A DNA stretch of 64,000 nucleotides from a virus, in IMG/VR virus record IMGVR_UViG_3300020442_000015, positions 35,496 to 99,495 of that record; one strand, given 5' to 3'. The notes beneath the pieces are model-generated. The model worked only from the letters and a program-made list of their open reading frames with translations, had not been told where the DNA came from and searched no databases. Of this stretch, positions 56,713-64,000 are shown piece by piece. Each line of letters opens with the position of its first letter. Positions within the stretch are counted from its first letter, which is position 1. The translations under genes were made by a program, and so were the position numbers.

Positions 56713-58587
56713 ATGCCGAGAACTGTTCCTGGATCTGGTGCTGTAATTGAACCCGTCTTTAATTCCATCTTTGGCGTTAAAGACGTTTTCGTAAACGATG
56801 GTGGGAGTGGGTATAACGCATCAGACCCACCAGAATTAAAAATTGCTAATTGCGGTACACCAATCCGTGAAGCAATCTTAGAACCAGTTATTGAAAATGG
56901 TCAGATTGCTGCAGTTAAAGTTCTTGACCCAGGTGAAGGTTACGATCCATTTAGAATTGACATCGATACCGTTGGTGACGGTGCAGGTGCTGTAGCAAAA
57001 GCAATTCTATATGAGACTGACCAGTTGGCACCTGATGGTACTGTTATTGCTCCTGCTGGATCGATTCAGTACATACAAGTTTTGTCGAATGGTGATTTCT
57101 ATTTTAATGATGCGACAACTGCCGTTGTTAAAGGCGGTGGCGGATCTGGAGCGGAACTACGTCCAGTTACAGGTCTGATTACTGGTTTGTCCCTGGAACA
57201 ACCAGGTGCAAACTACGAACTCGGAGACATTAACCTCATTGTTTCTGGTGGCGGCGGTCAAGGTGCTACTGGTGTTGCTGATGTTGATGAATTCGGTGTT
57301 GTTAAACAAGTTAGAATCACCAACCCTGGTGAATTCTATGAAACTCCCCCTGTCATTCTTCTGAATGGCGGTGGCGGTTCTGGTGCCAGAGCAGTTGCTA
57401 ACCTGAATCTGGGCGCTATTGAATCCATCAATATTCTTGATGGTGGCGGCGGTTACTCATCTAACCCCCAGGTTCTGTTTACTAGAAAGACTAACCTCAC
57501 TAGATCTTCTAGAAACAGACAATCTTTCAACTCAAATTTATATAATGTAACTGGTTTGTTGGGAGATGTTAGTGAAAACGACACTACCCTTTATGTACAG
57601 ACGACTACTCCTTACCCTGGTTCGGGCAAAATTCTTGTCGGAAGAGAGGTTATTAGATATACGGGTAAAACACTTACCTCGTTCACAGGTTGCGACCGTG
57701 CTCTTAACTTCAGATATGACCAGAAAGTAACCCTGGATTCACTGGCAAACGACAGTTACGGGGTGTCTCAGTACAACTTCAACGTTGGTGACAGGGTTGT
57801 TAGAACAACTGAGAGTGCATCCAACAAGATTGCTCGTGTTTATGACTGGATTCCATCTCAGAGAGCACTCTTCCTCGTCTTTGAGGTTGATGAACTTGCT
57901 TTTATTGATGGTGGATCTTCCCAGGTCAAGTCACAGGTTATTGACTTCACTGGTGGCGTGTCCTCAGCGTCTGCTACTGGTGTTGCACCACACAATGTTG
58001 TGGAAGATATTGGTGAAAGAATCATCACTTTAACGGTTCCTATCAATTATATCCAAGACAGATCGTTTGAAGATATTGCGGAATTGAACGGACTCGGTGA
58101 TGGAATTCCTGATTTGATCAATACAAATACAGACTACGAAGGCGAAATCAGTCTCGATGGTGGTATCGCATCTTCTCTGTATGGTATTGAAGAGACAGTT
58201 GGTGGACAGAACACCACTCTGTTTGCTGTTGGTGACCAAATGTCTGATGGTTCCAACCCACCTCTTGCACCCACAGTGTCCATCGCTGGACAGTTGGGTG
58301 ATGGTGATGTACACGATGCAACAGTTGAATTTACATTCAGACTTCTTGCACCAACCACTGGTAACTATACCATCGGTGAAACTGTAACAGGTTCGATTAC
58401 AGGTATCTCCGCGACAGTTGAAGGTTGGAATTATGCAACCAAGATATTGACTGTCGGATCCGTTGTTCCAAACTCAGGTAATTACCTTTGGAACAAGAAC
58501 GAACTAATAACGGGTGGATCATCTGGTGTTGCGGGAACGATCCAAGAAATCAATTTCCCAACATTCGTCAGAAACGAACCCGACTAA
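56713..58587 (+). CDS. Virion structural protein with glycine-turn beta repeats
   Basis: 624 residues. Residues 15-260 are G-x-GY and GGGGSGA repeats (VNDGGSGYNASDPPEL, VLDPGEGYDPF, ILLNGGGGSGARAVANL) like those of the giant protein. Residues 275-345 (VSENDTTLYVQTTTPYPGSG, 'REVIRYTGKTLTSFTGCDRA') parallel a module in the giant protein near residue 810. Located between a fibre gene and the gp8-like gene. A baseplate-associated role is inferred; no T4 counterpart. Confidence 0.7.
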   Translation: MPRTVPGSGAVIEPVFNSIFGVKDVFVNDGGSGYNASDPPELKIANCGTPIREAILEPVIENGQIAAVKVLDPGEGYDPFRIDIDTVGDGAGAVAKAILYETDQLAPDGTVIAPAGSIQYIQVLSNGDFYFNDATTAVVKGGGGSGAELRPVTGLITGLSLEQPGANYELGDINLIVSGGGGQGATGVADVDEFGVVKQVRITNPGEFYETPPVILLNGGGGSGARAVANLNLGAIESINILDGGGGYSSNPQVLFTRKTNLTRSSRNRQSFNSNLYNVTGLLGDVSENDTTLYVQTTTPYPGSGKILVGREVIRYTGKTLTSFTGCDRALNFRYDQKVTLDSLANDSYGVSQYNFNVGDRVVRTTESASNKIARVYDWIPSQRALFLVFEVDELAFIDGGSSQVKSQVIDFTGGVSSASATGVAPHNVVEDIGERIITLTVPINYIQDRSFEDIAELNGLGDGIPDLINTNTDYEGEISLDGGIASSLYGIEETVGGQNTTLFAVGDQMSDGSNPPLAPTVSIAGQLGDGDVHDATVEFTFRLLAPTTGNYTIGETVTGSITGISATVEGWNYATKILTVGSVVPNSGNYLWNKNELITGGSSGVAGTIQEINFPTFVRNEPD

Positions 58588-58591
58588 CCCC

Positions 58592-58599
58592 TATAAATA
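58592..58599 (+). promoter_or_regulatory. Late promoter, perfect TATAAATA
   Basis: Exact TATAAATA within CCCTATAAATAAAGAGAAGG, 22 bases before the gp8-like ATG. The AGAGAAGG further on is the ribosome site. Confidence 0.78.
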
Positions 58600-58621
58600 A
58601 AGAGAAGGTAGATTCTGTTCA

Positions 58622-60157
58622 ATGGCACTACTTACTGACCAATTTAGAATTTTTACTGCGGAAAAATTCATCAAGTCTCTGGAAGGTCCCGATAAGAACC
58701 AGAGTGACATCGCTGCTGGTGCGAATCGTGATCGCCTGTATGTGTTCATTGGACGCCCTCAGGAATGGGATAACGAGAATAATCCTCCTACCCCAGTTGA
58801 TTCATTCCAAGAATTTTCGGATTCTTTTGACGATATGATCTCGATGAAGCGTGTTCTTGCGAACGACGCTATTCAGGTTATTCGTCGTATTGACTGGATT
58901 CCCCCTGAGCAAACCACTGGTGGTTTGGGTTATGTGTACGATATGTATCGTCACGACTATTCATCCTCCAAAACTGCATCTTCTGGTGCTACCAAACTAT
59001 ATGATGCAGACTTCTATGTGGTGAACTCTTCGTATCAGTGCTACAAGTGTATCTACAACGGTACATCTCCTAGCGATCCCAACGGTAAACCTTCTACTGT
59101 TGAACCTACTGGTACATCTACTTCTATTATTACCACCGCAGATGGTTATCGTTGGAAGTATATGTTCACTGTGCCTGTGGGACAGGTGCTGAAGTTTTTC
59201 TCTGGCGACTATATGCCAGTTTTGAGTGACACCGCTGTTATCTCTGACGCTGTTGGTGGTGAGATTGACACTGTTGTTATTCAGTCTTCTGGTTCTGGAT
59301 ATAACAATGGTACCTATGAAAACGTACCGATTAAGGGCGATGGTACAGGTGGTCGTATTTCTATCGTTGTTGACGGCGGTAGAATCGTATCTGCAACAGT
59401 TACATCAGGTGGATCCAACTATTCCTTCGGTAAAGTCATCATCGATGAGGTGAACGGTATCGGTGCTGGTACTGGATCTGGTGGTGCTATCGACGTTATC
59501 ATTCCCCCGAAAGGTGGTCACGGATCAGGTCCCCAAGTTGAACTTGGTGGTTTCCGTGTGATGATTAACACTAAGTTTACCTATGATGAAGGTTCGGGCG
59601 ACTTCCCGACTGATAACGACTACAGACGTATCGGTTTGGTTCTGAACCCCCTCAAGTATGGTACAGAAGAATTAGCAGATGCTATTACGCTTTCTGCTAC
59701 TAACGCTGTGATTTTCTCCCCAGATTTCACAGGTTCGTTTAACACAGACGAAATTATTACACAGACTCGTACTATTGGTGGTCAGCAAGTGACTGCTAGA
59801 GGTCGTGTTGTTTCCTGGAACTCCACAACAAAAGTTCTGAAGTTCTATCAGAACAGAGTTGACGGTATCTTCCCCGAAATTTCTGGTAGTAAAACCGTGT
59901 TTGATGGTGGTAACACCGTTGTTGGTTCTGGTTCTGGTACTTCTGCCGATCCAGATATTAACTTCCCGATTGTTCCTGGTGAAGCAACTCGTGTTATTAA
60001 CAACACTGAGTATGATTTGGGTATGTCATTCACCTCTGGTTACGCCAAACCTGAAGTGAAAAAGGACTCAGGAAAAGTTATCTACATAGACAATAGGAGA
60101 GCAATCTCCCGTGCTGGCGACCAAATTGAAGACATTAAGATCGTAGTAGAGTTCTAA
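58622..60157 (+). CDS. 8: Baseplate wedge subunit gp8-like
   Basis: 511 residues (T4 gp8: 334, so clearly extended). 'DRLYVFIGRPQEWDNENNPP', 'YDADFYVVNSSYQCYKCIYN' and 'TTADGYRWKYMFTVPVGQVL' are the gp8 core as found in T4-like cyanophages. Residues about 210-290 contain inserted G-x-GY repeats (IQSSGSGYNNGTYENVPI, VTSGGSNYSFGK). gp8 dimers join gp7 and gp10 in the T4 wedge. It has its own perfect late promoter. Confidence 0.85.
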   Translation: MALLTDQFRIFTAEKFIKSLEGPDKNQSDIAAGANRDRLYVFIGRPQEWDNENNPPTPVDSFQEFSDSFDDMISMKRVLANDAIQVIRRIDWIPPEQTTGGLGYVYDMYRHDYSSSKTASSGATKLYDADFYVVNSSYQCYKCIYNGTSPSDPNGKPSTVEPTGTSTSIITTADGYRWKYMFTVPVGQVLKFFSGDYMPVLSDTAVISDAVGGEIDTVVIQSSGSGYNNGTYENVPIKGDGTGGRISIVVDGGRIVSATVTSGGSNYSFGKVIIDEVNGIGAGTGSGGAIDVIIPPKGGHGSGPQVELGGFRVMINTKFTYDEGSGDFPTDNDYRRIGLVLNPLKYGTEELADAITLSATNAVIFSPDFTGSFNTDEIITQTRTIGGQQVTARGRVVSWNSTTKVLKFYQNRVDGIFPEISGSKTVFDGGNTVVGSGSGTSADPDINFPIVPGEATRVINNTEYDLGMSFTSGYAKPEVKKDSGKVIYIDNRRAISRAGDQIEDIKIVVEF

Positions 60158-60161
60158 AACA

Positions 60162-63100
60162 ATGCCTCAGAATACCAATCTGAACATCTCTCCATATTTC
60201 GACGATTTCGATAAGGAGAATAATTTTTACCGAGTGCTATTCCGCCCTGGGTACCCCATTCAGGCGCGTGAACTGACTACGCTTCAATCTCTGATGCAGA
60301 ATCAGATTGAATCGTTTGGTACGCATATGTTCAAGGATGGCAGTATGGTCATCCCTGGTCAGATTGGTTACGATCTGGACGCTAAGGCAGTTCTGCTGCA
60401 GGAATCCTTCTTGGGTTCTGACGTTGAGCAATATAGACAACAACTCGATGGTAAGATCATCGAAGGTCTGACAACAGGTGTTAGAGCAAAGGTTTTGTTC
60501 TCTATCCCTGCTGCTACCTCTGAGCGTGGATACATCACACTGTATCTTAAGTATCTGACCTCTGGTGGTGATGATAGTGACATCAACACTTTCGTTAATA
60601 ACGAGCAGTTGATTTGTGATAATGAGATCACTTATGGTAACTCCCTGATTGAGATCGGAACTCCTTTCTCTCAGTTGCTCCCAACTAATGCTACTGCTGT
60701 TGGTTCGACTGCATCTGTTGCTAAGGGTGTGTACTTCATCCGTGGTTACTTCGTCGATGTTGACGAACAGACCATTATTCTTGATCAATATACAAACGAT
60801 CCTTCTTATAGGGTTGGTCTAGAAATCTTTGAATCGATCGTTACTCCTGAAGACGATCCGAGTCTAAACGATAATGCTACTGGTACATCTAATTATTCTG
60901 CACCTGGTTCTCACAGATTTAGAATTAGAACCAGTCTAGTCAAAAAAGTTATCGATGATGATACCGATAAGAACTTCATCGAACTTTTAAGAATTAACAA
61001 GTCTCAGATCGAGACATTCGTTGAGAGAAGTGCATATAACGAACTGGCAAGAGAACTTGCTAGAAGAACATTTGACGAATCTGGTGATTACACCGTTCGT
61101 GACTTTGACATCCGTGTTAGAGAGCACCAGAATGATGGTGTTAATGACGGTGTTTATCTGCCTGGTGTGAATTCACCTGGTGGTATTGAATCTTCTGAAG
61201 CACATTATTGTGTTGAGGTTGGTCCTGGTAAAGCATATGTCCGTGGTTTTGAGTCTGAAACTCTTGCACCCACATATGTTGACCTGATCAAACCCAGAAC
61301 AACTGTTGGTCTCCAGAACTCGATCATTCCGTTTGAACTCGGCAACTATATGCTGATGAACAACGTGAAGGGTTCTCCCATCATCAATGGTACTGGTATT
61401 ACTGCAAACTATCAGGTTGTTGAGCTCCGTGATGTTGCACCCAATAATGTTCTGACCGCATCTGGTCGTGTTATTGGTCTAGCACGTGTTGCAGCATATG
61501 AATACCATAGTGGTACTAATGTAAACTCCACTTCAACTGTATTCAAAGCATACCTGTTTGATATTCAGCCTCTAACCATCTTCAAGATGGATGCTGCTGT
61601 TACTCTGTCCCAAGGTCACGTTATCCGTGGTCGTAGCTCCAAGGCAAAGGCATTTGTTGAGGCAGATGTTGTTGGTGGACAGATGTTCAATGTCTATCAG
61701 GTGTATGGTAACTTCCGTGCAGGTGAAGTTATTGAACGTGATGGAGTTGAGATCGGTACACTCAACGATATGTTCTCGTTTGAGATTACTGATGCTAAAG
61801 GTATCACTGGTAGAGACCCTGACACAAACTCTATTACATTTGCTGGTGACTTTATCCTGGATAGTGAGACACTTATCCTTGGTAGTAACTTCAACATCAG
61901 CAGCAGTGGTGCTACTGGTACATTGACTGGTACACAGTCTAACTTCACTCTGGACATTCGTCCTGGTGACATCTTGACTGCAAATGGTACTGATACATTC
62001 CAAGTCAATCTGATTAGCACTGTCAGTACAAATATTGACAACAAAATTACTAACGCAACCACTGCTAGTTACAGCGGTAATGGACTGTCAGCTGGTGACT
62101 ATGCATTCTTGGTGAGACAGCGTGCTCAAGTCTATGACAAAGAGACTGCTGATCTGATGATCGAGATGCCTAAGGAATCGATCAACAATATTAGTGATGA
62201 ATCTGCAATCGTTGCACGTTCCTTTGATGACATCACTGTTACTGGTGCAAACGACTTCACGATCTCTCTGCCTGCTGACGAACAGTTCCTGGCATATGAT
62301 AAGGATCACTATCAACTGGTGTCTCTTGCTCCTACAGCAGGCACTTTGATTGATATTGAATCCAATATTACATTCAACTCTACTGGTACTCCTAGAACAT
62401 CTCTGACCGTCTCTGGTCTGTCTGGTGTATCTACCTGTCGTTTGATTGCTTCTGTCTCCAAGAACCAAGCGGAGAAGAAACTTAAGAACGCAACCCAGAT
62501 GGAAGTGATGAAGGTCGAAAGAACTTCAAACTCTTCTGATAACGTTAAGTATGGTCTGACATATGGTTCCTTGTATGGAACACGTATCGAAGATGATGAG
62601 ATCTCTCTCGGTTCTACTGACGTTTACAAGATTCACGCTGTTTATGAATCTCTGGATGACAATGCAGCGCAAATTCCTCATCTGACGATGCAGGATGCGA
62701 CTATCTTCCAGAAAGGTACTATCATTGAAGGTTTGACTTCTAAGGCAAAGGCACGTGTTGTGAACTTCAACCCAGTGTCTTATGTTTGCCACTTTGTTTA
62801 TGAAAATGACAACTTCTTCACTCTGGGTGAGACTGTCCGTGGTTTTGATGCCAATGGTAATGTCATTTCTGGTCTGATTAACGACGCTGATGGTTCTGTT
62901 AACAACGGTTCCAGAAATATTACCGATACATTCTTCCTTGATCCCAACCAGCAAGGTCATTTCTACGACATCTCTAAGATGATTCGTTTTGCTGGTTCAA
63001 CCAAACCACTTCGTAAGTTGATGATTGTGTTTGATAGATTCACCCACGAAGCAACGGGTGACTATTTTGCATCTCAATCTTATGTTGGTATCAACTACAA

Positions 63101-64000
63101 GGATATTCCTTCAGTTAAGATCTTAGGTGAAACCCGTGAACTTAGAGATGTCCTTGATTTCAGACCTGCTGTTACTCCTGTTCTATCTGGTTCTGGTTCT
63201 GTTGGTAGCCCGTATTATGTAAACTGTGCATCTTTGGACTTCAAAGATCGTGGTTTCTCATCTGGTGGTGTTGCAAACAACGCTACGGTTATCGATATTC
63301 CGAAACCCGAATCCGATTTCCGTTGTGACTACGATTATTTTGTTGGCAGAATCGACAAGATGTTCCTGACTGACCAACAGCAATTTAAGATTGTTAAAGG
63401 TATTGCTGGTGAGTCGGAAGATATTCCTGCTGACATTGATAATGCAATGCTTCTGGCAACCTTCTATCACGAAGCATATGGTTATGGACCTGAGAACGTC
63501 CATATTGTTAGAGAGAACAATCGTCGTTTCACGATGCGTGACATTGGTCACATCGAAAGACGTGTTGACAACCTCGAATATTACACCTCTTTGAGTCTGC
63601 TCGAACTTGAAACTAGCACCACATCTGTTAAGGATAGTGATGGTTTCGATAAGTTCAAGAATGGATTCCTAGTTGATAGCTTTACATCATTTGATTCTGC
63701 TGATACTACTCAGCAAGACTTTGCTTGCTCTATCGACTTTGGTAAAGGAGAACTCCGTCCTTCTCACTACACTACGAACGTTCCGTTGCAGTTCAACGAG
63801 ACAGCATCAAATGGTGTCACCCTGCACGAAACTGGAACTCTGACTCTTCCATATCAGGCAATTCAGTTCATCGTTCAACCCTATGCATCCCGTGTTGAGA
63901 ACGTCAACCCGTTCAACGTGTTTGCATACATCGGTCGTCTTGACTTGTTCCCCTCTTCTGATGACTGGGTGGATACTCGTCGTGCTCCTGACCGTGTTGT
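60162..64000 (+). CDS. DUF4815-type virion structural protein, 3' end outside window
   Basis: ATG 60162, four bases after the gp8-like stop; open for 1279 codons to the window end. The start 'NLNISPYFDDFDKENNFYRV' with 'RPGYPIQARELTTLQSLMQN' is the DUF4815 signature of large virion proteins in T4-like cyanophages. Beta-rich modules follow (AKGVYFIRGYFVDVDEQ, 'GKAYVRGFESETLAPTYVDL'). Located in the wedge operon, so baseplate-associated; precise role unknown. Confidence 0.85.
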   Translation, partial: MPQNTNLNISPYFDDFDKENNFYRVLFRPGYPIQARELTTLQSLMQNQIESFGTHMFKDGSMVIPGQIGYDLDAKAVLLQESFLGSDVEQYRQQLDGKIIEGLTTGVRAKVLFSIPAATSERGYITLYLKYLTSGGDDSDINTFVNNEQLICDNEITYGNSLIEIGTPFSQLLPTNATAVGSTASVAKGVYFIRGYFVDVDEQTIILDQYTNDPSYRVGLEIFESIVTPEDDPSLNDNATGTSNYSAPGSHRFRIRTSLVKKVIDDDTDKNFIELLRINKSQIETFVERSAYNELARELARRTFDESGDYTVRDFDIRVREHQNDGVNDGVYLPGVNSPGGIESSEAHYCVEVGPGKAYVRGFESETLAPTYVDLIKPRTTVGLQNSIIPFELGNYMLMNNVKGSPIINGTGITANYQVVELRDVAPNNVLTASGRVIGLARVAAYEYHSGTNVNSTSTVFKAYLFDIQPLTIFKMDAAVTLSQGHVIRGRSSKAKAFVEADVVGGQMFNVYQVYGNFRAGEVIERDGVEIGTLNDMFSFEITDAKGITGRDPDTNSITFAGDFILDSETLILGSNFNISSSGATGTLTGTQSNFTLDIRPGDILTANGTDTFQVNLISTVSTNIDNKITNATTASYSGNGLSAGDYAFLVRQRAQVYDKETADLMIEMPKESINNISDESAIVARSFDDITVTGANDFTISLPADEQFLAYDKDHYQLVSLAPTAGTLIDIESNITFNSTGTPRTSLTVSGLSGVSTCRLIASVSKNQAEKKLKNATQMEVMKVERTSNSSDNVKYGLTYGSLYGTRIEDDEISLGSTDVYKIHAVYESLDDNAAQIPHLTMQDATIFQKGTIIEGLTSKAKARVVNFNPVSYVCHFVYENDNFFTLGETVRGFDANGNVISGLINDADGSVNNGSRNITDTFFLDPNQQGHFYDISKMIRFAGSTKPLRKLMIVFDRFTHEATGDYFASQSYVGINYKDIPSVKILGETRELRDVLDFRPAVTPVLSGSGSVGSPYYVNCASLDFKDRGFSSGGVANNATVIDIPKPESDFRCDYDYFVGRIDKMFLTDQQQFKIVKGIAGESEDIPADIDNAMLLATFYHEAYGYGPENVHIVRENNRRFTMRDIGHIERRVDNLEYYTSLSLLELETSTTSVKDSDGFDKFKNGFLVDSFTSFDSADTTQQDFACSIDFGKGELRPSHYTTNVPLQFNETASNGVTLHETGTLTLPYQAIQFIVQPYASRVENVNPFNVFAYIGRLDLFPSSDDWVDTRRAPDRV

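Overview
The window is a contiguous piece of a T4-like cyanophage genome (Caudoviricetes, Kyanoviridae-type myovirus), most likely infecting a marine Synechococcus. The basis is T4-type baseplate wedge genes (gp25, gp6 and a gp8-like protein), late promoters of the TATAAATA type, phage glycine-rich adhesins, a CpeS-like phycobilin lyase, and very dense packing of tiny genes with ATGA overlaps. Every gene I can support is on the + strand. I see no tRNA, CRISPR array or insertion sequence.

Region 1 (1-6451) holds tail-fibre and adhesin genes. There is a partial fibre protein, a second fibre-like protein, and two glycine-rich proteins (one studded with cysteines, one rich in histidine), plus two small accessory structural proteins. 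Late promoters precede two of them.

Region 2 (6497-13780) is a compact, translationally coupled tailoring-enzyme island. It has a flavin-dependent tryptophan-halogenase homologue, two DUF6065-like proteins and six Fe(II)/2-oxoglutarate oxygenase-like proteins, with two small unknowns. It lies directly behind the adhesins.

Region 3 (13807-26956) is accessory and early-type. It starts with a CpeS-like lyase and a train of overlapping 50-115 residue genes. A terminator then leads to an SF2 helicase. Small genes follow, several behind a repeated promoter/5'UTR cassette, with a PD-(D/E)XK-like nuclease among them. Further on are two more 2OG oxygenases, two NUMOD4/HNH endonucleases, an NlpC/P60-like peptidase and an AbrB-like mini-protein. 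A cluster of three perfect TTTTCCACA DnaA boxes sits at 23488-23533, close to a strong sigma70-type promoter.

Region 4 (26956-64000) is the baseplate and virion module: a 1121-residue structural protein, a PAAR-like protein, gp25, gp6 and a giant 6380-residue protein covering 30% of the window. The giant carries beta repeats, a YHYH domain, a propeller, two LamG-like domains, tandem helical repeats and a C-terminal Ig-like domain. It is followed by a YHYH-cupredoxin-Ig protein, a fibre protein with a second cupredoxin-like domain, a glycine-repeat protein, a gp8-like wedge protein and a DUF4815-type protein running off the end.

The points most worth following are four. First, the halogenase/oxygenase island beside the adhesins. 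Second, the two virion proteins that keep a complete set of candidate type-1 copper ligands. Third, the helical repeat family in the giant protein. Fourth, the host-type DnaA-box cluster.
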